The position numbers and the translations under genes are program-made. DNA of 64,000 nt from Sepiola atlantica (lineage: Eukaryota; Mollusca; Cephalopoda; Sepiida; Sepiolidae): positions 29,452,397-29,516,396 of the forward strand of contig OY744519.1 of the NCBI GenBank assembly GCA_963556195.1, given 5' to 3'. Under the pieces are notes generated by a model. The model had not been told where the DNA came from. It ran no database searches and was given only the letters and a program-made list of their open reading frames with translations. Shown here in pieces: positions 34,368 through 45,474 of this stretch. Within the stretch, counting starts at the first letter, position 1. Each line of letters begins with the position of its first letter.

Positions 34368-35700
34368 CGATTTTTATTTTAGTATAAATTTCTGTTGTTT
34401 GCACATTTTTTGAAGTTGTACCGGAAAAGAAATGAGAGATTAGTGTTTAATGCTTTATTATTTCAATAATTATCTCCATAAGATTTATGGGGGATAAACC
34501 TTTGCACATTAAAATATGTGTTACCTCCCTTTCATTGTTAGACTTGTTAATTATCTCCCTTGTATTATTTGAGTTATCTCAAATGATCGGCATAGTAAAA
34601 CTCTTCTTATGCAAAGAAAAAGGGCCAAAACGGCTAGTCCGAATCAAATATGTCTAATGTGATGCTTTTTAGTTCCAAATTCCAAGATCCGACTGACATA
34701 ATTTTATATATTAGAAGAAAAGAAATATGAGAAAAAAGAGAAGAAGAACATAAGTAAGTCGTGAGGCTGCATACCTCGAGCGAACGATGTAAGCTGAAAT
34801 TTCGTCAAAATGTCAAACTTGATCTAACTTTCAAAAGCCAATGTCAAAGGTCAAGAGCAAGTTCCGGGTCAGAGGAGATGTAGGGCTTTATTAGCTACAA
34901 TATGGGCTAAATACTCTTAAACATAATATACGGAAAACTCTCGAGTGTCCTTTCAACTATAATCTCGTAAGGAGAAAAATCGATAGTTTGAATGAATAGG
35001 AAATAATATTAACGAAAATAAAGAGAATAAAGGGGAAGTTAATGTGCCAGAGAATTAACGATACGAGATTAAAATACATAAATGTAATTCAATAGTCGGT
35101 TAAAGATGATTGAAAGTGCACAACGTAGGATAGGGATGGGAGGGAAAGTTCCCCAAAGAGATTTAAAGTTTTTATAAATTCCTTCTGGATGAGTCACGGG
35201 TTGCAATAGAGACAGATTCCAAAATCTGGGCTAAGTAGCGAAGTCTCTATGATGAACTAGACCGAAGTTATCACCAAAAATTTGACATTGATTTTTTTTG
35301 TGACATTGACCTTTGACCTAGATATCCCAAAATTAAATCAGTTTTTAGTTAGACTACTATCGATATTGTGGCCAACTTTGGTGACGATTGATCAAGCGAT
35401 GTGGACGCTAAGCTGTACACAAACAAAGTTAGTTACAAATTCGACCGGATGGAAAAATACAAAAAGAAGAGACAACAACAACAAAATAGGAAAATGTAAA
35501 AACGGCGCAAACGCTAGACAAATCCATTTCTGTCTTCTTCCTGCTCGTGCGATCAACAAGACTTGTCTCTTATAGTTATCTTCCGGGGTGATCAAAATAA
35601 ATTGTGAAAATAAGCGCTTTCGTGATTTATTTAAACTGTTCACTCACAAAAAGAATGAGAGAAACTAAAAAAGAAAACAACTTGATACATGTTAAAGAAC
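34368..35700 (-). other. Probable body of the Helitron-like element, no helicase
   Basis: The stretch contains text of a type common in mollusc repeats (TGACATTGACCTTTGACCTA at about 35301). No Rep or helicase motif is seen in any frame. The 5' end was not located. Confidence 0.35.
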
Positions 35701-35789
35701 CAATTTTATTTATTCCAAACAAATTTGCATGAACTTGTAGTGATTATCGTAGTAACTTCTCATTGAATATTTTGTATTATTTGTATTAT

Positions 35790-36106
35790 ACGGAATACTA
35801 TTCTCATCTTGGTTGTTATTTCACATTTCGGACGATGAAACCTTAGACCTTCATCAGACGCATCTTTTTGAACCTGGGAAGTCTTATATCGAATTCTGAA
35901 ACCTTTATAGGATTTCAAACTAAACCCTTTATTCTTTTTATCTTTATCTTAACAGAAGGTAGATTATTCTCGTTCTGTCAACGATGATCGAGTAAAAGTG
36001 GTAATTACCTTATTCGTAATTAGTGTTGCATGTAGTAAGGATTGAACCTTCCACCTCCAGGAGACAGTCACTTAGAACTGATTGCGCCACGGGTTCATGT
36101 GTTCGT
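35790..36106 (-). mobile_element. tRNA-derived SINE, head-body-tail, diverged
   Basis: On the minus strand an A-box-like GTGGCGCAATCAG (36078-36090) and a B-box-like GGTTCAATCCT (36037-36047) form the head. A body with TTACTCGATCATCGTTGACA-like text (35965-36000) follows, and then a tail with GTCTGATGAAGG...GTCCGAAATG (about 35835-35870). Body and tail recur in pieces at 40180-40440, 42905-43225 and 51195-51490. Confidence 0.65.
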
Positions 36107-36960
36107 ATTTAATAGTTTGTCGAAGAACAACTATATAGTTATTGAGAAGTACTTAGCATTTAGTAGTTGTGAATGGGGAATAAACTTTTTTATGAATGTA
36201 TTTTATTAAAAAGATCTTACATGAATGAATCCAATTAACCACCTGACACGATCGCTCAACCAATGAAAATCCGTCTCGTATATGTCGAACTGTCAGAGGA
36301 TCATGACGCAAGATTTCACACGGCTCGCAAGAATACGAACATCCATGTCTTTTAAATACAAAACCATTTATAATTCTTATCAACCCGCCCAACCGCCACC
36401 AACCATACATGGCATCACCACACAGGCATATAGTTATACTATCGTATCGATCTGTAATTCTTTCGTTTCCAATAACTTTACGAGAAGTTTAGTTTACGAG
36501 AAGTTTATAACTTACATCTCATCTAAAGTTATACATGAGTAGCTGATATTTAGACTGTTTTATGGCTTCTCGGCATATGTGATTATACTATGCTTAAGAT
36601 GATAAGAAAGAGTTAGATACAATGAACGTCACAGTGACCTACATTTCTAGGTATTTACTGCGACTTAGTCTGGGATGATGCTGCAACACAAAAGGCACTG
36701 CTGAGAAAAACATTTTCCTTCAAAGTCGATTTGCACCTACTCGTCCAACGGTGGGCAATATCTCCTTCTTTTTAGAAAGCTATGGCAAAAAAGACCACGG
36801 GGTGCGTGACTGGCTTAATGGGTACCGTCTCGGCCGATGGAATCGATTATGCATAGTTAAAATACTATCGGATTTGTTACGGTCATTTATATACGTTTTT
36901 GGAAATACATGAACCAGCAACTTGTGTTCAGTTAAGGGTATACAATAAATTGCTTACAAT
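36107..36960. other. Gene-free stretch
   Basis: No coding region or repeat family was recognised. A CGTCTCGGCCGATGGAAT string near 36827 resembles the SINE tail. Confidence 0.4.
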
Positions 36961-36964
36961 ATCC

Positions 36965-37137
36965 ATTTCGCTTCGGCATTAAATAACCTGAAATGTGCTG
37001 TTAGGTACTAAAAAGGGCAAACAAACTAAACCACAAAGTTCTGGTGAAGTTTTCTTCATAAGATTTGGTTAACCCAATCCTGTGAATCTTTACTGTGTTT
37101 ATATAATAGTGCTCAATAACAAGTAGAGCTACACTGC
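36965..37137. repeat. Fragment of the 127-bp-dimer family
   Basis: TTCGGCATTAAATAACCTGAAA at 36974 onward matches the unit start. The rest is diverged. Confidence 0.5.
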
Positions 37138-37437
37138 GACCAGCGATAATAGCTTTCTAACAAAAATGTTATTTCTCAAATGTCCATGATGCAATTTGGG
37201 AAATCTTTTCTACAGGTAATCTAGCTGTTATAAAAGTGTTGCTAAAAAATAAGCATAAACTCATAGCTAGTATTGGCAAAATAAAATATTTGTTGAAATC
37301 ATTTAATGTTTACCGACCATTGGTAATAGCTTTTCAATATAAGATTTTTTGAAGTCATAAATGTCCGTGGTGATTATGTGGGTAAATAAGGTATTTGTTC
37401 ATTATATGTATTGAACTATATATTATTTTATATTTAT
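37138..37437 (+). pseudogene. Tc1-like transposase C-terminal ends, inverted relative to 37765-38860
   Basis: 37336-37437 is an inverted copy of 37726-37821. On the plus strand it encodes the last codons of a Tc1-type transposase ending at TAA near 37390 (ending VGK). A more diverged direct copy lies at about 37138-37205. There is no catalytic part. Confidence 0.7.
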
Positions 37438-37449
37438 TATTTTCTAAGA

Positions 37450-37680
37450 ACCGCAAGCTTGTGGAACTCTCTTCCTACTGGCTGTTTTCCTCCTACCTAT
37501 AACCTTGGTCTTTTCAAGACTAAGACCGATAGGGATCTCCTGTCTTTGCCATGATCATATTTTGTTCTTGTTAGCTCCTTACATCAAGTGGCTTCATGTC
37601 TTGTCTGGAGCGATTTCCATTTTTTTTTAATTTAAACAACCAAAATTAACGTTTATTAGTGAAAATAAATAAATTAAAGA
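37450..37680 (+). pseudogene. LINE reverse transcriptase C-terminal fragment
   Basis: The plus frame from 37450 reads SLWNSLPTGCFPPTYNLGLF, the conserved end of CR1/L2/Jockey-type RT, to a TGA near 37554. A 3' UTR with a T-run follows. Too short for the main RT motifs. It lies between two oppositely oriented Tc1 ends. Confidence 0.8.
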
Positions 37681-37764
37681 CAAATGACGGTTATAATTAA
37701 CAATTAATTGATATTATTAAATATATAATAATATATAGTTCAATACATATAATGAACAAATACC

Positions 37765-38860
37765 TTATTTACCCACATAACCACCATGGGCATTTATAAC
37801 TTGAAAAAGTCTTATATTGACTGACTCAGTGAATTTGTTAATAGTGGCTGGTATCACTTCCTTTTCTGCAGTATTAGTGGCTTCCTATACGTCCATTTTA
37901 GACGAAAATTGATGTCTATTGGTATAAACATTTTGTTTGATGATGGACCAAAAGTTTTCTATAGGGTTTTAATCTGGGGAGCATAGAGGCCAGATCATCA
38001 ACTTTGTACCTTTGATGCCCAAAGATACTAAGAATGTTTGAGTGGCATGGACAGAGGGATAAGGAGCATTGTCGTGCATAAAAACAAAGTCCTTCAGTAG
38101 AGCAAGATTTATGTTATCTATAGCCAAGGTACTAGAGATGCTCTCAAGAGATTGTAATAGGCAGCAGACGGAGTTTTATTCTTTCGGGTACTCTTATAGG
38201 ACCAAAAAGTCTATCTTCAATGATACTCACCCATATCATGACTTCTCTACTCTTCTGTTGTCGTCTCAAGCGATGATTACTCTCATCTCCGGAATAAAGC
38301 CATCCTTTTGCCCAGCAATCAAGTCCATCAGTGAAAAAAAACTTACTCATATCCATCTTCATATATTTATTTGCGCATTCCATTCTCAAATCTTTGTGTC
38401 TTGCTGTAAATGTAAAAGGAAACTTTATAAGTGGAACTTTTGTTTGAAGAATTGCATTCTTTGTTGATTTGGGTACGTCACGACAACCTGCTTCTATGAA
38501 GATTGATTTGCTTGATTGTCCAGGTTTTCTACAGAGGTGACAACCAATATTCATCAAATCCCTGTTGGTAAGAGTTTTTGATATTACAGCATCTGGTCGT
38601 TTCTTCCTTTGGGAAAGGGTCCTTCAGAAATCTTTTTACAGTATCCACATGCAGACTAATTTTTCGGGCAGTTACACCACCGGAGGTTTATTTCATTATA
38701 ATTTCTTTTTTCTCACTGAGTTAATGATTTTGATTAAATGTCCCAGAAAATCTTTTTTTGCCCAACTGGATTTTCTGGGTTATTTAATTGTCTTTGCCTT
38801 CTGCGTCGAATTTTACAACTTCAGTTGCCAATTTTTTTCGTAAAATAGGACTGGATTTTA
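37765..38860 (-). pseudogene. Tc1/mariner-like transposase, DD37E spacing, decayed
   Basis: Minus strand. The N-terminal helix-turn-helix remnant is at about 38860-38560, then a largely open part at 38557-38144 (DGLDCWAKGW, REVMIWVSII). The second catalytic D is in FMHDNAPYPS near 38073. The glutamate is in NPIENFW near 37950, with 37 codons between them (one of them a TAA stop). The C-terminus ends at 37765-37767. The first catalytic Asp motif is shortened. At least one stop and several frame changes make it a pseudogene. DD37E spacing separates it from the DD34E element at 25.9 kb. Confidence 0.87.
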
Positions 38861-38899
38861 CCTAGTTCAAACCTTATTCTACGAACTCTCATGATTTCT

Positions 38900-39070
38900 T
38901 CAATGGTGACCTTTTTCCTATATTTTCAACACTTTTTTTACATTTCATATAATATGTATTTTATTTTTTTCCCTTACCAACTTATCTGTTTTGATCCTCT
39001 GACGATAAGATATCATTCTTTGAAAAGCCATGGCTTAAGGAAGGAATAATAAAATATATTTTATTTTAAA
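38900..39070 (+). repeat. Dispersed repeat carrying a hammerhead-like motif (copy 1)
   Basis: Similar to 52275-52400 and, inverted, 60010-60170. Shared text includes CCAACTTATCT, AAGAT..C, GAAAAGCC and GGCTTAAGGAA. The motif itself is at 38993-39044. Confidence 0.75.
38993..39044 (+). ncRNA. Putative hammerhead ribozyme (copy 1)
   Basis: Core CTGACGA (38999-39005) and GAAA (39022-39025) are present. Stem II is about 4 bp. Stem III is AAGCC/GGCTT (39025-39029 with 39032-39036) with a 2-nt loop, and an A follows at 39037. Stem I pairs 39038-39041 with 38995-38998. The U-U next to the core is non-canonical. Confidence 0.5.
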
Positions 39071-39139
39071 ACCCTTGTATTGAACAACTGATGACTTAAT
39101 AGATATTTTATTTTGTACAATTTTTATTTTCATCCTGTA

Positions 39140-39141
<2 letters not shown>

Positions 39142-39207
<66 letters not shown>
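39142..39207. repeat. (TA)n tract
   Basis: About 66 bp of alternating TA. Confidence 0.95.
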
Positions 39208-39210
<3 letters not shown>

Positions 39211-39214
39211 AAAG

Positions 39215-39424
39215 TTTTATTTATATAAACATAACATGGCTTAACACTCGGGGAAATGTTTCAGGCTTAGATTTAATAAGCAATGACCTAGTCACGCCGA
39301 AAAAATATGTACGTTCTTTAAGTTTTTATATATTTTTTCGGCCTGACGAGGTCATTGCTTATTAAAGCTACTATTGAAACATTTCCCTGTGTGTGTAACC
39401 ACGATATGTTTGTATAAATAAATA
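39215..39424. mobile_element. Foldback element, ~100-bp arms
   Basis: The left arm (39215-39312) and right arm (39330-39424) are inverted copies with AAGCAATGACCT...CCGAAAAAATAT text at the centre. The right arm also resembles a short part of 59795-59860 (CGAAACAT... TATGTTTGTATAAATAAA). No ORF. Confidence 0.75.
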
Positions 39425-39528
39425 ATGTTATAAATGAATAGCTCTATTTATTATTGAGCAATATTATATAAACACAGTAGAGATTCTCCGGATTTTTTAC
39501 CCTGTGGATATAAACTTAATCTGGATTA

Positions 39529-39529
<1 letters not shown>

Positions 39530-39613
<84 letters not shown>
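39530..39613. repeat. (CT)n, (AT)n and (GT)n compound microsatellite
   Basis: Three dinucleotide blocks follow each other directly, with (GC)n at the end. Confidence 0.93.
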
Positions 39614-39626
<13 letters not shown>

Positions 39627-39689
39627 CAATGCATGTGCGTGTTCCTTTAGAAAGAAAAGTTAGACATTTTATTGCTATGTAAAATTTCT

Positions 39690-40149
39690 AGGTGTATACA
39701 ATGGGAGTGGTCCAAATCTCTAAGAATCCTAATAAGTGAGCTATGGGGACAGAATATCCCTTTAATACCTCAAATATATCCTATTTTGATGACATTTAAA
39801 TCATATGTATAAAATATTTTTCGGGGAAGACAATCGACGTGGTCCCAAATCTCTACGTGCCTCTCATTGTACTGAATCTCTATGTGGCCCCTCTAAAGGA
39901 GTTATGGGGCAGAGCCCCTTAAAACTTCAATACGTGTATCTAGTTCTAATAAAATTTAAGCCGTATATATAAGACACTAATTCCGAATATTTTCCATAAT
40001 TTCAGTTATTTCCGACATAATTGGGAGGGACATGAGGGGTGGCAATAGAAAAAAAGACAAAACGTAATATGGTGGTATGAGCATAGTAGAAACAGGGCAT
40101 AGTAGTGTTCCTCATTAAATCCCGGGCAACGTTGGGTCTTCCTACTAGT
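39690..40149 (+). mobile_element. Helitron-like 3' region with internal ~145-bp repeats and terminus
   Basis: Two imperfect direct units at about 39700-39835 and 39836-39985 share CCAAATCTCTA, AGTTATGGGG/AGCTATGGGG and AAATTTAAGCC/CATTTAAATCA text. The terminus has a CCCGGGCAACGTTGGG hairpin (40121-40136), CTAG at 40145-40148 and T. No ORF of the Helitron helicase is present. Confidence 0.55.
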
Positions 40150-40179
40150 TTAGTATAACTTTACGCAGCGGATTTTATT

Positions 40180-40440
40180 AATGCATCAATGTCTTTGTAT
40201 TATTTGGACTACTCTTCTCTTTTTGGGTGTTACTCTCACAACGTTTCGGCCGATGTAACCTCCGACCTTTTTCAGCTGCGTCTTTTCCAACTTGATGTCT
40301 TTATGTCGGATTTTGTAATCGATACGGAATTTGGAAATACCGTATAGATTCCCGAGTTCGACATAAATATCCCGGAGTTCGAAAAGACGCGCGAGTGCAA
40401 ACTCGCACAGAAGCGCGCTCATAATATTAATTTTATTCAA
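40180..40440 (-). repeat. SINE tail fragment
   Basis: The minus strand matches the tail of the 35.8-kb SINE (AAAGGTCGGAGGTTACATCG, GCCGAAACGTTGTGAGAGTA) with subrepeats CGGAGTTCGACATAAA-type. The open frame at 40186-40449 is within the repeat. Confidence 0.65.
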
Positions 40441-41448
40441 TATTGCCAATAAAGTGATTTATTTGAACTTCAATATCACACGTAAAAAAAAGAGAAAATA
40501 ATCAGAAATAAATATTTTGTTAAATACCCAGAATGAATAAATCAAATATACTAATTGACATTTTGTTTAATATAATTACTTACGATGAAAAAATGTAGCT
40601 GGTGGATGGCGCCTATATGATAGGCATCGTCTTAAAAATTATTGAAGAGATTAAAAAAATCTTTTCTCTCAGAACGTTCGCCGAGAGCGGGGAAAACATA
40701 ATGTGGGATATTTGAACTTTAATGAAACGTGAAATACAAACAAAACAATCAGAAATAAATAAAGACCAGGGAAAGATCATCTAAAATGATCTAATTATTA
40801 TTTTGGTCAATCTTTACTATCACACTCATCGTATTTTAGCAAAAAATAAAAATGAGATTCGACTTTTTTTAGGCGATTACATGTAAACAGCCTGAAAAAC
40901 TATCCGCAAAAGCAGAATTTAAAACAATAATTTAATATTTTAGCCTTTAATGTGGGGGATTGCTTTCCTATATAAATTTAACATAAAATGATCACCCACT
41001 TCTGGGCCAGTTAGCGTAAAAAGGGACGGATAACCAATTCTTTTTTTGGGAGGAGGGAAATCAGATTTTGTGTCAAATGGAGGGAGGTGTAAGTTAACTA
41101 AGCTTATACATATTTTTTCTGGACCCTCCAAAAAATGTGGGTAATGGGGATTTTTGGCGAGTCATTTTTCTACAATAAAATAAAGTGTGGAAACAATATT
41201 TAATGTTGGTTCTAATTCCGAATAGGCACTCATAGATTTGCAGTCGTGACATAAGCAATTCCGAATACGAACGGGAACAGTCGAAGCAGTTCCGACTTTT
41301 ATCGAATTTGAAGACAACCGATACAAATAAAAAATGCGGTTACATTTCGACAGATCACAAACTTTACTTATTCAGGAGATATAATTTTTTTATGTAGCAA
41401 TTCTCAGTATTTACTTCAACAGTGCTCGATACGTAAGTAGAGCTAGGT
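40441..41448. other. Gene-free stretch
   Basis: AT-rich and without recognised features. Confidence 0.4.
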
Positions 41449-41603
41449 AGTAAGCTATGAAAATATATTTATGGCAATTAAGCTACACAGAGGCTCCCAA
41501 GTTTCATCCCCAGGTGAATCTTCAGGCTAAAGATTCTCCCCGGGGATGAAACGTGGGAGCCTCTGTGTAGCTTAATTGCCATAAATATATTATTTTCATA
41601 GCT

Positions 41604-41607
<4 letters not shown>
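41449..41607. mobile_element. Foldback (hairpin) element, second copy
   Basis: Inverted arms of about 70 bp, related to 25516-25682. Both copies share the left flank GTAAGTAGAGCTAGGTAGT-like text (at 25516 it is on the other side) and sit next to a (TA)n tract. Confidence 0.85.
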
Positions 41608-41657
<50 letters not shown>

Positions 41658-41671
41658 TGTGTGGGGGGGGT

Positions 41672-41714
<43 letters not shown>
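41607..41714. repeat. (TA)n and (GATA)n microsatellites
   Basis: (TA)n at 41607-41655 and (GATA)n at 41673-41714 with a G-run between them. Confidence 0.95.
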
Positions 41715-42485
41715 TGTTTACTATTACTTGGTGGCCTGTTATATTATGATTTAGCATTATTAGCATATTTTTGTGTCGAGTTGATAAACTACTCATGAAT
41801 CAGCATGTCGATGGACTTAATTAGAGCACAAATCGTAAAACAAGCAAGTTTAACCGCTTTTTTATATCAGTCTGGTAGGGTTATACAAATTACTGTCGTC
41901 CAGTCCATTCTTATGACACCAACAACTACTGTCAAAATAGCGGGAGTTTGGGAATCGATAAAAAAATGCTGGTTCGCATAATCTATTTAATTGCACTTTT
42001 TTCTTTTGATAGAAATTACATATTTATTTGGATTATTTGGATTATTCGGACTACTGTTGGATAATGGCCCTATGGGAATGGACCTATCTGTTGAAAATCG
42101 TTGGTTCGACTTGTGCGAATTAGCGTGGGGGCAGTCGAGTGCAGAATAAGGCCTGTTTTCACAGTCAGAGCTAACAGACGTGACAAGGTCACCGTGTGAC
42201 GAGATCCCAGATCAAGGGTCAGTGTGCACCTGCGAGAGGCTCTGTGACGTCACAGGCCCTTGCGTGGGAAACAGGGGGATCCGTGACGTCACTCGTTCTT
42301 CGTGAGAAGCGAGTTTCGTCAGTCTGGGTTTGGGAGGCAAACCGATGAGACGTGATTGTTACCATGTAAACTACAACAGATAAGGGGAATATTTCCTTAA
42401 GAAAATACAAGCGAGAGATATCCTTCCCCCCTCTATGAATGGTTAAGAAAATAATTGTTAAGTAACTGCGATAAAGTAGTGATTT

Positions 42486-42486
<1 letters not shown>
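41715..42486. other. Gene-free stretch
   Basis: GC content is higher at 42060-42330. No ORF with a recognised domain. Confidence 0.4.

Positions 42487-42551
<65 letters not shown>
42487..42551. repeat. (CT)n microsatellite
   Basis: About 32 CT units. Confidence 0.96.
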
Positions 42552-42553
<2 letters not shown>

Positions 42554-42904
42554 GTGAATGGCTCAGACCGATAAATAACAACGCTCGTAATAAAAGGAAT
42601 TGAAAGTTAAAAGGATTGTTTGTCTTCGGGGTGCGTCATGGGACGTTTGTTGCCGACAACGGACGGCGTGGTTCACGGCAGGAAAGAAAAGAAGAAATAA
42701 TTCATCCATTAGACGACACGACCCTCTACACGGCGAGGGAGAAATCTAAGGTATGCAAACAATATATGAACTATGTGGTTTATGATGTTTTAAAAATGAC
42801 GAGTATTAAATGTGAACTGCCACGGCCCTTTCCGGGATTAAATAGTAACCGTGAACAGCCGCGGTCCCAAGCAGAGGGCTATGCAACACTACTATTCTTA
42901 TCCT
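42552..42904. other. Gene-free stretch
   Basis: A plus frame at 42616-43059 (147 residues) crosses this stretch, but its end lies in SINE sequence. I recognise no domain, so it is not called as a gene. Confidence 0.35.
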
Positions 42905-43225
42905 ATTTATCATTTTCACAAAATTTTAGCCAATGTAACCTTCGACCTTTTTCAGGTGTATCTTTTCGAACTTGGAAATCTGTATGTCGGACTCGACAAT
43001 CTATACGGAATTTCGAACTGAACCATCTGAATTGTCCACATGTGTCCGTGGCTCAATGATAAATACGTTGATTAACATTCAGTTTTAAGTGCTGGTCTTC
43101 TGAAAATTGTAGGTCTAATCCTTACTCCAGGCGATAATGACTAAGAATGACATAATAATTAATTAACACTTCCACTTAGCATGGCTGACGGAACGAGAAC
43201 AATCTATCCGAATGGATTAAATAGA
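42905..43225 (+). repeat. SINE: inverted tail piece joined to a head and body
   Basis: 42905-43025 matches the SINE tail on the minus strand. 43040-43125 is a tRNA-like head on the plus strand (A box CCGTGGCTCAATGA, B box TAGGTCTAATCCT), followed by body text CATGGCTGACGGAACGAGAA. The two parts face away from each other, so this is a rearranged or double insertion. Confidence 0.6.
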
Positions 43226-45474
43226 TCACATGTGAACCATAAATAGTGATTATTTATTCTATAAATTTTAATACTATTTGTAATTTCCTCGTATGTTAAT
43301 AATAATAAAAACGGCAGTGAAGTCTCGTATCGGTAAAAGTGTGCTCTAAACGCCACGACAAGCTCGATATCTGAATAGAAGTAAAAAAAAAAAAAAATTT
43401 TTTAAATTAAAAAAAGGCGAATAAATACATTTTGTAGACTGTATTTTATTAATAGTCTTATTCATCTTTGCCTTATTTATATTTTTCTTATATTTTTTTT
43501 AGATGCACTGAAGATAAAAAGAAAAGAAAGAAAGAAGTGGTGCAATGTGTATTTTATGAATAGTATGATTTTGGAACTATTCATCCGTTATCATTCTTCA
43601 TCTGGTTTTGTCAAATATTGACGGCGTACACGAGTGAAAAGTTTGTAAATATGAAAAAAAAAATTGATTCGCTTTGGAATTATAAAAAAAAATGTTTTAT
43701 ATTTGTTAGACGAAAACAATGTCTGCACTTACAAACCTCTCTAAGTAATAATACAAGATGGCGACGGTGATCCGTTCTTCCAAAATAATGAAAAATCTTT
43801 TATAGCGTTAAAAACTAAACAGTGATGAATAATCTACTCTTTGTAGCATGTAATAGAAACAATCGTGTAATTGAAAATGCTTTACCTAGTACTACGCAAT
43901 TAATTCTAAGAAATAAATAGTTTGTTTTTCTGAGTAGCAGCTAATGTTGTTATTACGCATCGATTCTCGATTGGACAAAAGCTCCAATCATCAGTTTCTT
44001 TCAGTCAATCAGAGAAGCGAAAATAGTCGGTGCTTAAAACTCGCGAGTACTATAAACCCACAAACACACAGCTTCCTCGCAAGGAGTTGTTCCGGTATTT
44101 TCTTCTATACCGCATGCACGTGAATACATTCTTAAAAGCTAACTTTGACTCCTGGCCGAAATGCCTCGACAGACGAAACGGGAGACTTTCCAGGATTACT
44201 GAACAACACAGCCAGCATATGCATAGTTAACCGAACACTCTCACGCACAAGTTGATACATACACTCTCTTACTAACAAAACAAACGCACTTATATACACA
44301 CACACACACATCTCAATGCCTATCCTATTTACACACACGTAAACTCACACGGCGACTGCCGAAATGAACACGTATACTCAATTTCTTCTTACATACTAAA
44401 CATCTCTTTTTCCTAGAACGTTTCGTGGACACTTTACACTCTCATTCCTTTATATTTCGTTGTATCTAACCAGTTGTCTATACTAAATTAATATATGTTT
44501 GTCTATTTCAAATCCAATATACAACATACCGGATAGATAATTAAAGACGTTAATATACGTTACCAAAACAAAACAAAAAAAGCTAATCCTCAACATTTGT
44601 GACCTCGAGTACGGTCTCTTTCACAGATTTAATGTTTATGTTAAACGCATGTATTTGGTTATCTGTTAGTCGAAATTGATAGAGAATTGAAGAAAGTTTA
44701 GTTTTTTTTTATTTTGAGCTTAAGCTCGTGTTTCTATTTAGGTTAGTAAGGAGAAATGTCTCCACCTTAACAGTATTCCTAGCTGAAATAATTATTTTTA
44801 GAAAGAAATGGAAGTGAAATACACTATATGTGTACTAATAACAAAGTGGAATAAAAATGGCCTTTAGAATTAAGTATCGATTTGTCAGATTAATTTCTAT
44901 TTAGGTCTAACATTAAAAGTCCGATTAGCTTAATTTTATATATTATAGTAGGATGGGAAGCATAACGGCTAATATTCGGTTTAGGTGAGTTATATATAGA
45001 AATGAAAGAAAACCATATTCTAGCATCAAGTCATGAGTAGACGTGTGCATCAAGTAGGTTTTGATCCTCTGTGCATTAAATTGTGTTGTTTTTTGTTGTT
45101 TGTTCTTTTGCTGTTGTTTTTATCTTTTCCTTTGTTCATTTACTTTAATTTTCTATTCCTATTTAAATGGTTTGTTTAATCTTCGGTGTTGCAGGAAGGA
45201 AAACAATATCTTCAATTCCCTGTGAAGGAGACTCATGCCAGAACGAGGCTCATATTCGCTCGAATGACGTCATTAGGCATTATATTCCCTTTTTACAGAG
45301 TGGGAGAGAGGGGGGTCAATAAATGATAATTATAAGTTTTAACAGACAAAAAAAGCAAACGTGTTTAGAATTTTGATTCAGGGTGTAACTTCAAGTGGTC
45401 ACAAGAATGAAACACGATAAAAAGATCTTTAAATGCATTTGTTTTGTTTGAAAGGTTTAGTATTAGTTTTGATG
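43226..45474. other. Long gene-free stretch
   Basis: Mostly AT-rich. A string ACAAGATGGCGACGGTGAT at 43755 looks like a promoter-type YY1 site or a start codon context, but the frame closes after about 15 codons. No RNA gene or repeat family was recognised. Confidence 0.4.

Noticed and set aside
36060..36106. Genuine tRNA gene
   Set aside because: A and B boxes are present, but the arms do not pair into a cloverleaf, and body and tail show it is a SINE.
39345..39395. CTGACGA ... GAAACA in the foldback arm as a hammerhead
   Set aside because: No stem II between the two boxes and no stem III or stem I could be drawn.
42616..43059. 147-residue plus-strand open frame
   Set aside because: No recognisable domain, and its last third lies in a SINE tail. 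The first part could not be supported by any motif.
43755..43805. AAGATGGCGACGG as a promoter or gene start
   Set aside because: The frame is only about 15 codons and no further gene structure was found. A chance YY1-type string is sufficient.
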